64,000 nucleotides of DNA, from assembly GCA_964030785.1 (NCBI GenBank), contig OZ034968.1, forward strand, positions 73,147,427 to 73,211,426. Reading direction: 5' to 3'. The position numbers and the translations under genes were made by a program. Positions within the stretch are counted from its first letter, which is position 1. Every line of letters begins with the position of its first letter. Of this stretch, positions 9,434 through 19,564 are shown piece by piece. This DNA is from Siderastrea siderea. Taxonomy: Eukaryota > Cnidaria > Anthozoa > Scleractinia > Rhizangiidae. A model generated the notes under the pieces. It did no database searches and was not told the origin of the DNA. It was given only the letters and a program-made list of their open reading frames with translations.

Positions 9434-12405
9434 GTCTCAGTTGTTTTTTCTTTCTTCGCATTTTTAGTGTCAGTTCTCGCTCTACTCTCCCTGGGAAAAT
9501 TACTGCTCCTTCTGATTTTTGAATTAGAGAAGACAATTGTGCATTTTGTTCTTGGATTTTAATCCCTGACTAACTACCCGCCTGCCTTCCTTTTAGACTT
9601 TCTCAAACGTCCTTCGCTTCTCATTTCCGGTTCCGTTGCTAGAGCTCCCGCTCCCTCGCGCTCGGTTTTTTGGGGTTTCAGCTTCCGAAATCACGCTTCC
9701 AAAAAAAAAAAAAAAACTCTGAGCTCGATTTGTGGGCAAGTCTACCTTCCTTTATACTGATTGACTTACTGATTCATGGGCAATTGATTTACTCCCTGAT
9801 TGGCTTACTGCCTGTATGCCCTCCTGATTGACTGATTGGTTGTTTGATTGATTGATTGATTGATCGATTGATTGATCGACTGATTGATCAGCTACCTTTG
9901 CCTACCTACCTTCCTTACTTCTTGACTGACTGACCAACTTTTTGATTTTCTGCCTTCTGCCTTCCTAACTGACTGGTTGATGATCGATTGATGTTTTGGC
10001 TGTTTGGTTGTTTCCCGTGTTTTATCGTTCGGGGATCTCCGACGATGGGATGCCACGCGCTCCCTCAATTGACACATCAGCTGACGGTCTCCTAATACCA
10101 GGGGTGATTGGGGATAAGACAGATGCTGAAGACGTCTTCTCTCTGAGTTCGACTGCGTGTGGCTATGACCTAGAACTTGAACTTGACGTTTTAGATTCCA
10201 TTTATTGTTTGGTTGAGTAAGTCATCAGTGATGTTTGTTCGTACCTAGCACGTGAACAGTGACATGCCAACCATGCGTTACTGTTACGCTTAAGTGGTAT
10301 TTCTGGCGGGTGTGATAATTATCCAGTAAAGATAAAATCATTTAAAATGGGGCGCATAGTTGGTTTTGGAAAACATGTAGTGACGTATATTCTAACAAGA
10401 AATTAAGCGAGAAAAAAAAATGACTTCTATTCAGTTTTTCACGAGCATGTGAACACGAGAAGCATTCCTGAGTCTCGACGATATTCAATATTGAGACTAC
10501 GAGGCCGAGGTTTTATCAGGAGCGAATTGACTGAGATCCCTCCTAGAAAAAGCCGAGGAAAAACTAATTGTTTTAATTGAGACTTTCAAAAATTATTATT
10601 TTAATTGGAAAACAATAAATTATATTTTAAAAAAGCAGTAGAAATTTTGCTTTTTTTAAGAACGTAGCGTCCGAAATAGTTGGGGTTATCAGCGAATAGA
10701 CACTGGAATTTGAGCCAATGCGATTCACGTATTATGTCTGCCATACATCCCTTAATTTCTGTTTGAGCTCTCCTCTCTCTTTCTCTCTGAACTGACCATC
10801 TGCCACAAAACTGACGCAATTCGTTGGCGATGAAAAGAATATGCCTATGATTAAAACTTCATTCAATTGGCAGCTCGGGTCGTTTTTGACCGAGTTCAAT
10901 ATTGACAGCGAAACTTCCGTTTAACCACTGATCCCCTCAATTAATTTCCTTTCGAGGAAAGGGTTAAAGACGTTATCCGAGTTTAAATCTCCTCGCCGGG
11001 CCTCCCGCAACGAAAAATAAACCTTCGCTGGTGTGAGACGACTTCAGTCTCGAACGATACCCTTAAGGTGAAATAAAACAATAATTTCGGTCAATTGAAG
11101 TTTATAATTCCATATGTTTGACCCTTAATTTTCTCCACGATGTGTATAAAGATGAAAGAAAAACCGTTTTTGTGTTTGACGTTTTTAAGCGAGGGACAAG
11201 AAGTGAACTAAATATATTTATTCCTTTCTCTGCACCTTGCAAAAAGGTTCAATTGGTTTCTTGAAAAATACCCCTTTACGCGTGCCATAGCCGTTTTTAT
11301 TTATTTTTTTCAATGTGCGTAAGATAGAGAATAATCTGTTGTAACTTGGAAGCAAATATTCTCCGACGGAAGTATAGCATGATTACATGCGGGAGACGGG
11401 ACAAATACAATTAAGATTGGACAGGATATATACAGAAAACCAATTGTACATTTTAATCAGTTTTTTATCAAGCTCGTTTTAATTGGCTCAGTCACTTCTT
11501 CATAAAACTGCGTCAAGAAAGGTGTGTTAATTTCGTAAAATGGGTTGTAGCTGAGGCGTTCTTTCTCCAGACGGTGAATTTGAAGGTATAATATTAAGTA
11601 ATCCCCTCATTTCATTTCATTCTTTGACTTTCTGTTTAGTATCGTATGGCCCTACGTTCCCTTACTACAAAGTTAACGCACCTCTTTCGGTTTTAGTGGG
11701 CAAAATTTCACGTGCATACATTCTAGCCAAGGAGCTGTGTACAAGCAAACGAAACGTATAGGTTGTTCATTTTTGTTTTTTTTGTTGTTGTTGTTTTTTT
11801 TAATCTGTTGAATTTTAAGAGGTGATAATAAACGACCGATAAAGAAACAAAACTGGCACAACGTAAGGAAAAAAGTTACGAATTTTTAAGCCAACTAAAC
11901 TTAGCTTTGTAGACATCTTTAGACCCGCTTTAGTGTTCCCACGCCATGACGAAGCGGGCTTTTGTACGCAGTGACAAGTATACTTTCCGCCAAATTTAAG
12001 ACTCATCTGACATTCTAAAAAAGTGAAACTATGACTGGAAAAAACTGTTTTGACAGAAGAATTTGACTTTCATGACAGTGTAAAGAAAGCAAAAGCAAAC
12101 TTATCCTTATCGCAAAAACAGTAAATTGAATTTAGTCGTAGTTTTGAATTCGTGACCGGCATTGAGATATTCGTGCCCAGATTGAAATGTGGTGATCTCC
12201 TATTTACATGTGAGCTCTCGACAGACGTTTCTAGACTTAGTTCATTAAGCTTCTGTAAACTTCTGTATCTCAGCATCAGTAAGTTTAGTGTTCACGTAAT
12301 CCACACAAAAGGCGTTCGGTCTTCGAGTTCGTCTTTGATGTACTCCGCCACCACATCGATTGGTTGTAGGAATACTTGTCTTTATTTAAGAAGAAAGATC
12401 AGCCT
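9434..12405. other. Gene-poor stretch with one weak exon candidate
   Basis: It contains a diverged GATT/GACT-rich array (about 9770-9990). A Glu/Asp/Leu-rich open stretch (10021-10217) ends at a consensus donor GTAAGTC; it could be an internal exon, but it has no recognisable domain and no partner exon, so no gene is called. The rest is AT-rich with no TIR pair or RNA gene seen. Confidence 0.4.
9838..9885. repeat. (GATT)n microsatellite
   Basis: About a dozen GATT/GATC tetramers in a row, within a broader region of TGACTGAT-like variants. Confidence 0.8.
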
Positions 12406-12414
12406 GGCTATATA

Positions 12415-12978
12415 TAGCCTGCGAATACAGCCGCCTCTCATTCACGTCCCGCAACGAAGAGCGAAACGGGAAGAGAGACGTCTGCGATTCGCCGCCAAAA
12501 ATTCCATACTGATGACGTAAATCAATGGATCGCCGAAACGTGCTCATGCATCCACGTGTGTACGAGTGGCGCGAGTTGAAATATTAGCGACTTGCCTGAT
12601 CCAGTCGGCAGATTAACAAAAACCTCTTCATCGCAGATAAAACTATAAAGAGCCTGAAACTGACTTTCTTTTAACGATGAAACATTGAACTTCGGACAGA
12701 TAGATTGTACGCAGAGGCGAAAACTTTCCAAGGAAGGACGAGACGAATTCTCACTATTAGCGGCCATATTGGTTCTGAATTTCTCACATCACAACACTGA
12801 ATAATTATAGAGCTAATTATGCAAAAATGTCCGCTCGTCCAATCAGCGTTCCTGTCCGGATTCTGGACAGATTTACGTCATCAGTATGGAATTTTTGGCG
12901 GCGAATCGCAGACGTCTCTCTTCCCGTTTCGCTCTTCGTTGCGGGACGTGAATGAGAGGCGGCTGTATTCGCAGGCTA
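12415..12978 (-). mobile_element. Pack-MULE-like element carrying a helicase gene fragment
   Basis: The two ends are 109-bp inverted repeats (12415-12523 and 12870-12978) that appear identical, starting TAGCCTGCGAATACAGCC. The element is flanked by a perfect 9-bp duplication, GGCTATATA (12406-12414 and 12979-12987). A 9-bp duplication with long TIRs is the signature of Mutator-like elements. The 346-bp interior has no transposase; it holds the 5' end of a RecQ-type helicase gene in antisense, cut off at the TIR boundary. Near-identical arms suggest a fairly young insertion. The architecture matches gene-fragment-carrying MULEs described in plants; origin by capture is an inference. Confidence 0.85.
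12522..12767 (-). pseudogene. 5' fragment of a RecQ-type DNA helicase gene
   Basis: An 81-codon frame begins MAANSENSSRPS, then reads LKESQFQAL, which fits the Gln-containing motif 0 of RecQ/SF2 helicases, and LPTGSGKSLIFQL, the Walker A motif I. The DEAH box and the remaining helicase motifs are absent: the frame stops within a base or two of the inner edge of the left TIR. RecQ helicases are normally 400 or more residues, so this fragment cannot be catalytic. It sits wholly inside the Mutator-like element, which makes a captured gene 5' end the best reading. An intact donor gene should exist elsewhere in the genome. Confidence 0.75.
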
Positions 12979-13450
12979 GGCTATATACGTACACTGTTAC
13001 AACTGTTTCCACGTGTATTTTTGTGTTTGCCATGTCATATACATTCCCTTGTCGGGCACAGGCTTAAACTCGAAGTGAATCACAGCACAGGGCACCCAAA
13101 TGCTGTACCGTTGCAATTGTAAGCCATGATTTGCTAAAACAAATTAACCCCTGCGGTTTTCAGCTTTTACCTTATCATATTAGTCAGGCTTTTCTTTCTT
13201 TTTTTATTTATTTATTATGTATTTATTTACTTATCTATTTATTTTGATGGAATGGAAGAATCTAGGAAGCTGTTTTCTTAATATCCTACTTTCAAAAAAC
13301 TCATCTGGTTAACGGTTGATAGGGAAACAAACTGAAGACCTTTTAAAATAATGTTTTAAAAGTAGAACACGACCGGCTACTGAGACTCTACTGAAGTTAA
13401 CCTTCATACACAGCAGAAGATGGTACCTGGGCAATTGGCCATGTTGCTAT

Positions 13451-13631
13451 TACAGTCAACTCTCTCCTTGCGGACACCTCGCTATCACGGACACCCCGTT
13501 ATTACGGACAGGGGCTGAAGTCCCTGAGAATAAGAAATTACTGAAAACAACTCCCGCTATTACGGGCTTTCTCTATCACGGACACCTAATCCTGGTCGCG
13601 ATGGTGTCCGTTATAACGAGAGTTGACTGTA
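13451..13631. mobile_element. pogo/Tigger-like MITE with TA duplication
   Basis: A TA dinucleotide is followed by CAGTCAACTCTCTCC at the left, and the right end reads AACGAGAGTTGACTG followed by TA. GGACACC and TGTCCG subterminal motifs repeat inside. CAGT-type ends with TA duplication are typical of pogo/Tigger (Tc1-mariner) MITEs. About 177 bp between the TAs, non-coding. Confidence 0.85.
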
Positions 13632-13844
13632 GTTAGTAACCTCACCATAACATGTCATTCAATTTTAAATCAAAAACCGTGCTTTTACCTACCGTATTCC
13701 GCTCTAATAGCAGTCTACAGCTCTTCTTATGCTAGACAGTTCTAGCCAGACAGTTGTTCGAGACAACGTTTACTTATCCGATTAAGCTTATGGATAAATT
13801 TTATGAGTGGTCCAACCACAAAAAACGACTGTCTCAAGTCTGCG

Positions 13845-13965
13845 TCGCTAAGACGCATAAAATAGACGCATAATTCGTCTGACGCTTTTTTTTTCGTATT
13901 TACTTGACGCATAATGCGTCTCAGACGCATTGTTCATCTGAGACTAATTATGCGTCTTCCAAGAT
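13845..13965. repeat. Palindromic cluster of GACGCATAA motifs
   Basis: At least six AGACGCATAA/TTATGCGTCT-type motifs in both orientations within 120 bp, with an outer inverse pair AAGACGCATAA at 13851 and TTATGCGTCTT near 13950. Possibly a MITE or its end. The antisense open frame across it has no recognisable domain. Confidence 0.55.
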
Positions 13966-14599
13966 AAATACGGCCATTTTTGTATTTTTGTATCTCCAAA
14001 AAATGTCTAATTTAGGGATCACCCTAATACATTTTATTTTTGAGGGGTCTAGAATTCACCAATTTACCAAAAAATTATGCTAAGTTGACCGGTGTAATTT
14101 TCGCCCGGATAAAAATTCGCGCGATATGATATCGAATGTTGCCACGTTAGTTTAAAGAACCTAACTGAGCTTCGAGTTCTAAAAGCACTCATGCATTATT
14201 AGTAGATTTAGCATATCGTAAAATCTACTGGGTGATTTACTGGTATCTTGCACGTAATCAGATAACAGAAAAGACTGCTGATGGAAAACGCATAAAAACT
14301 GAACAAAAACAAAAATTAAAAAACACAGTTGTTATAGTCCAGTATCGAGTTCGCCAAGACCAGACGGAAGACGCACTGATACAGGGTTAGTCTCTTAATT
14401 TGAAGTAAAAAGTGCATCAATATAAACAAGAAAGTGCTGCGTTTTAAAATAAAACAATACACAGAGATGTGAATAGTCCATCTTCCCACTGGTATTTCTG
14501 AATATTTTACTGAGAGTGAGAGTAACCTTGTATAAATGAACTCGAAACTCTACTATACCGTCCAAGTCCTCAGTGCGGATTACGAACGTTAACTAGTCC

Positions 14600-14680
<81 letters not shown>

Positions 14681-15350
14681 TAATGATAATAATAATAATA
14701 ATAATAATTTTACAAGGTGGGCAAGGGTGCAGTCGCCTGGTTTTAAAATTGTTTGTTACGCGTGTAGCACTGCTGCCGCCAAATCATCCGTTTGTTTAAG
14801 ACTACAGATGGCCTTGAATTCAGTAAGCAAATTTAGGATATTTTTACGAACATTTTTCCTTACAAAATAGACAACCTTTCACTCAGTATCAGATACATCC
14901 GAGCTTTGAATAAGCACTGATCGATAACCCAAACATCCCGGCACATCGTTATTTATTCTCTTTGCCACTGAAAACACAACGAGAAAAAAAATGCAGCCTA
15001 TGCGTGAGACCACAGAGAAATTTGTTGACATGCATCTTTACACAAGCAAAAAATTTACTTAAGAAAGAAAATTTCCTTGTGTACATAGTAATGTCGCGTT
15101 TTTTTCTGGATGATTTTCGCAATTTTTAAGGTTTGTTTGATGGTTATTTTCAGAAATAAAGTGGCGGACAACAAGCATTTCATTAGATACGGAAACTTAT
15201 CTAATAAGTGAGCTTTTTAAAACCAGCTGAAAATTTGTCACCTGCCTCTTGGGTTGATAAAGACATTCACAACTGAGTGTCGGTTTTGTTTTTGTCTGAA
15301 AGGTTATTGTGTTCGGCACAAAGCAGTTTACTGTGAAGAAGCAAGCACTG
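13966..15350. other. Upstream region of GPCR-A
   Basis: No supported coding segment. An (AAT)n microsatellite occupies 14600-14709. The promoter and untranslated leader of the receptor gene are presumably here, but no clear TATA box is visible. Confidence 0.4.
14600..14709. repeat. (AAT)n microsatellite
   Basis: About 36 AAT trinucleotides with two small interruptions. Confidence 0.95.
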
Positions 15351-18300
15351 ATGCACGGAGGCGTCGAAATGAATATGTCCACTGCAAATGGTAAGTTATG
15401 ATGTTTCGTCTTCTATGATCGATTATCAGGCCTTTTTCAGATTTACTTTGGCAGGTTTTGCGCTCTCTAATACACGAAACTGATTTAACTTGGGCAAGAT
15501 TGAATGTGCGATATGTTTTCTTTTCCATCTATTTTGAATGGAGTATAGCCTGCAAGAATAAGTGGTTTGATTTCGGAAACTATTACCCTTTACAACTCTG
15601 CATTTGCTGCAAGTGGCATGCCTCACTTATATAAAGTTTGAGTCTGCGAATGAATTCATAATGTGTAATACTTGCAAATGAAAGAACTGTTGCTATACTT
15701 TCTGCGAATGGTACAAGTAGAGTGTGCTTCGTGTTTTTTGCTTTTATGTTTTAAAAAAATAAATTGGCCTTTTGTTTGTTGTAAACGTTGGTTTCTTGGG
15801 TGTTACGTTTTGAAATATTTTGCCAAGTCGCCTTAGGAGATGCATGGCCAGAACGAATCTCCAAAACCCGCCGGCGCAAAAATGTTCAAATTTCTTGAAC
15901 AAATAATTCAGATCGTAGACTAAACAACTCTGAAATTGCACTTAGTTTAACAGCCTCAGCGAACTGTTTGTCTTAGGACAGGAAATTTGTGTGATAAACC
16001 GTGTATGCATTCAAATATTGTTTGTCTGTGTGTGATTTAAGCTGACCATCACACGCACGCAAACCGCCGAGGCTGCCATACACTCGCCAAACCAAAGCAT
16101 GACATCGAAGAGATTTTTAATGAGGAGCTAACGCTTTAACCTTCTATGTTTATCCAAATGCCGCCATTTATAGAATATGCGCTTTATATTTTATATTTTA
16201 TAGTAAAGAAAACAACAATATTAACCACAGCAACAACCAGCACCGATCGTTCACTTCAGCATATCAGTTTTAGGGTTTCAGTCCGCAGATTTGCTGACGT
16301 TAGATTAGAACCTTGTACAGCAGGGGAGGTGAGGTACGGCAGAATCCTTCCTTATGATCATTCTGCTAATACGAATGTACCTTGTTGTCACGATCACGAA
16401 GTTTTTTTGGCGAAAAGCTCCGTCGTATCTAAATCACAATCAAATCGCGCTGAAATCGTACCGAAAATGGCCAAAAGCTTACGCAGACTTTGAACTTTAC
16501 ACTTAGTAACTCCACAAAAAATGGCATCAAAGGTATCCTTGTAGACGGCCCTTTACATAGACGGCTTCTGTGTTTTGCAAAATCTAGCTTGTTTTAGCTG
16601 GCTCTCAAAGTTCAATATGCAAAAATGCGCCTTAAAGTTATCCAGACCACACGAGATAAAAAAATTCCTTAGTAGGGCGATGTCAGTGAGAAACAAATGG
16701 GTTCACTCGAGCACTTTTTTAAAAAATCACTGCAGCGTTAATTCGCTATTTGTTTAGTTATATGAACAGTCCTGCGCAGCGTAGCACTTCATGCCGTACC
16801 CCTCACGGAGTCTTCATAGCCCGCGATTTGCCGTCTTGACCCCGCTACCGGCCCCGTCTGGCCTCCTAGCTCAGTTGATAGAGCATTGGTGATCGAAATG
16901 CAGAAGTCGTGGTTTCGAGTCACACCGAGGTAAAAGAAAATTTTTCTTTATCTCGTGTGGTCCCAAATTTCCTTACCAGGGCAATGCTTCGTGGGAATGA
17001 AATGGGTTCTATTCACTCCAGCAACTAAACGTACAGCGCAAATACACTGCAAAATAAGTTCTCTGAATACTACTTTTATTTTGCCGTTTGTTTGTATCTG
17101 TCGCTCTTTCCTTTTATCTTAGAGCCTGGAACAGACTATGAGAAAGCTTATTATTGACTGTTCGCTTGCCTAACTGTTCATCACGGCACAGACCGACGGA
17201 TTATCTAATGTCGTTAAATTATATCAAAACAAGAAAATCCTCAGGGGCATTAAACCCCGCTGTTGTTCTCCCTCCCCTCAGGGTGTACAATATATTATGT
17301 TCACTCAAGATACCAGCTCTAGCCTGTGTAGCGAAAGTCGCGGCGAGTATTTGTTTTGGCTGAGCGAAAACAGGAGGTCTGGGGCAAGTGGCCACGAAAA
17401 CAAGAGCACGACGGCGGGGTGAAAATATTCTTCCAGTAATTAATCCATCATCGTTTTACTTCATCTAGATTCTGCGAACTCCACTGATGAGCTGCATACC
17501 AGAAATCCATCGTCGACAACTCACCAAGTGACCATTATTCTGGTGTACTGTGTCATGTTTTTATTCTCTCTTAGCGGAAACGCGATGACCGTCTACATCG
17601 TGCTGACGAGGCCATACATGAGATCAGTGACAAACTGTTTGATCGCCAACATGGCCATAGCGGACCTCTTCATGACGTTTAGCGCCATGCCCTACTCGGT
17701 CGCCTACGCGTACGTGGAGAACCGCTGGTTCGGTGGCATCATGGGTATGATTACGTGCAAGATTTTACACTTCTCTGTTGCGCTATCGATCGCTGCTTCC
17801 ATCTTAACACTGATCGTGATTGCTTTAGATCGCTTCTTCGCCGTGGTTTACCCGTTCAAACGCGCAAGCGTTATTCGTAAGATCTCTACAACAAGTGGCG
17901 CTATTTGGACCCTGTCGGTAATCCTGATGTCCCCTTACCTGTACTATTTCAAATCCGTTCTACTGCAGGATGGTAATTACTACTGCTTCGTGTTGTGGGA
18001 GCCGTTAGCTGACTCGCTCAAGGCGTCGCGCATTTACTTTTCTTTCGTGTTTACCTCCCTTTACTTGGTTCCCTTGTTCATCATTGGCATATTTTACAGC
18101 ATTGTTTCCGTTAAGCTCTGGAGTAGACAGATTCCTGGAAATCCTACAGCTGCGAACCGCCGGAATGCAGAACACAGCAAGCGGAGAACTATCAAAATGC
18201 TCATTATCGTCGTTATTGTATTTGCACTGTGTTGGCTTCCTGCGCATTTGATGCACTTTTTCATCTTCTTTGACGAAGAAAAGGCTCAGAAACTTCCAGC

Positions 18301-18664
18301 TTTGCTTTTTCTCGCCGCGTTTGGTGTTTCGCATGCAAACTCGGCTATTAATCCTTACTTATACATTGCACTGAACAGAAACTTCCGCCGGGCTTTTTTG
18401 GAAGTCATAAGGAGCTGTTTCAGCCCGGCTGGAAACTTGGTGAGATCTCGGGGAAGCAATACAACGTCCCAGACGTACCTAGCGCGTGGCATGTCCATGG
18501 AGTACGTTCAAATTACCGACCTGGGCAGGAGAGGGGTGTACGAACTGTCCAAAACTGAGAAAAAGGGGGATTTACCATGTACAAGGCAGATCAGTCTTTT
18601 GAAAGTTACAGAGACCGAGTTGAGACAGGTGTCTGCAACTTCCACGAGCTTGGATACGAGGTAA
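15351..18664 (+). CDS. Class A GPCR (neuropeptide-receptor-like), GPCR-A
   Basis: Two coding exons: 15351-15390 (ATG, donor GTAAGT) and 17469-18664 (after TCATCTAG), phase 1, giving 411 residues. The short extracellular N-terminus carries Asn-X-Ser/Thr sites in both exons. Seven hydrophobic segments follow. Visible rhodopsin-family marks: GN in TM1 (N51), NMAIADL in TM2, Cys110 and Cys186 for the TM3-ECL2 disulfide, DRF (134-136, a DRY variant) ending TM3, CWLP (268-271) in TM6 and NPYLY (308-312) in TM7. The CWLP/NPYLY combination and ICL3 resemble metazoan peptide receptors, but the ligand cannot be named. The long Ser/Thr-rich tail could serve desensitisation. It is paralogous to the minus-strand receptor at 33672. 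The downstream neighbour converges on it from 593 bp away. The exon 1 start is chosen by frame, donor and glycosylation sites; an upstream leader exon is possible. Confidence 0.88.
16640..17030 (+). mobile_element. tRNA-derived SINE and related tail copy, intron 1 of GPCR-A
   Basis: A tRNA-like head (16860-16932) has an A-box-like TAGCTCAGTTGATAGAGC and a B-box-like GGTTTCGAGTCAC, but its stems are degenerate and no proper anticodon loop forms. Its 3' tail (about 16945-17030, CTCGTGTGGTCCC..AATTTCCTTACCAGGGCAATG..GAAATGGGTT) recurs in diverged form at 16675-16725 just upstream. A related head in the other orientation lies at 51798-51870. Not a functional tRNA gene. Confidence 0.65.
17230..17400 (+). 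repeat. Dispersed repeat next to the GPCR-A exon 2 acceptor
   Basis: The segment from CTCAGGGGCATTAAACCCC through TAGCCTGTGTAGCGAAAG to GGTCTGGGGCAAGTGGCCAC is the inverse of 52068-52245 and, in part, of 51220-51310. It ends about 70 bp before the exon 2 acceptor. Family unknown; no TSD identified. Confidence 0.7.
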
Positions 18665-18895
18665 TCCTCCAGCTGAAATCCCTGGCCGATACAAGAAGTA
18701 CACAGCCATCGATGAAGGGTACAAATATATAAAGAAAAGCTTAAAGAAATGGAGCGGACTGTCAACACACGATAAGGCATCCAGACCTTTGACTTTATCT
18801 TAATCATTAATACTTGTCCGTGTATCAGTGTTAACATTTTAGAATTTTGTGTTCATTTTACGTATAATGATGAAGTATACGTGTGAATGTACGTT

Positions 18896-18901
18896 AATAA
18901 A
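18896..18901 (+). terminator. Poly(A) signal of GPCR-A
   Basis: AATAAA 232 bp after the stop codon of GPCR-A, followed by a GT-rich segment. The next gene converges from the other side. Confidence 0.6.
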
Positions 18902-18998
18902 CGTGTTGGGCTCTCTATGAGACAACTTAATGAAGAAAGTAAACCATAATTGCACTGATGCAGCATGAGAAGACATGTACCCACCCCTGGCGTCTACT

Positions 18999-19060
18999 GA
19001 AATCTTTAAAATAAGTAAATAAATAAATAAATAAATAAATTTATTTATTTATTTATTAAA
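18999..19060. repeat. (AAAT)n/(ATTT)n palindromic microsatellite
   Basis: A run of AAAT tetramers passes directly into ATTT tetramers, forming a perfect AT-only palindrome in the convergent spacer between GPCR-A and secreted protein A. It may help separate the two transcription units, but that is a guess. Confidence 0.8.
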
Positions 19061-19115
19061 GTGATTTAAATTAAAACAGAAACGTGATTCCCGCATCCGT
19101 GACAAATCCAAGATC

Positions 19116-19121
19116 TTTATT
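19116..19121 (-). terminator. Poly(A) signal of secreted protein A
   Basis: TTTATT on the plus strand, that is AATAAA on the gene's strand, 136 bp beyond the stop codon. Confidence 0.65.
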
Positions 19122-19256
19122 GTACCCTAGTTATACACGCGGATATGTTATGAAATTTTATAACAGCTTTGTTAATATTGATTTACAAGAAATCAGACGA
19201 TGAATGACTTGGCTAAATACTTATTTTTGGTATCCTTATCACATGGGTTTCCGCGG

Positions 19257-19493
19257 TTATATGAACAGTGCGAGCACGTCGAAGCAGACTTGACCCTGGT
19301 TGTCCGAGTATGCGTACTTCGTCAGGTCTTCTCCGTACCAAAACCTCAGGCGGTCACCTTGTTTAAGGTATAACGGGCGGCCGAAATCCTCGAAGACCAA
19401 CTCATCCGAATATCTGAGCAGATAAAATAAGGTTTAGAGATTTTAGTTTGTCGCGAAATTTCATCAATAGCAGTCGTGTAAATATACAGACAT

Positions 19494-19564
<71 letters not shown>

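Noticed and set aside
12522..12767. A working helicase gene
   Set aside because: Only motif 0 and Walker A are present, the frame is cut at a transposon TIR and the downstream helicase motifs are missing.
16860..16932. Functional tRNA gene
   Set aside because: Internal boxes are recognisable, but the acceptor and anticodon stems do not pair and a SINE tail follows.
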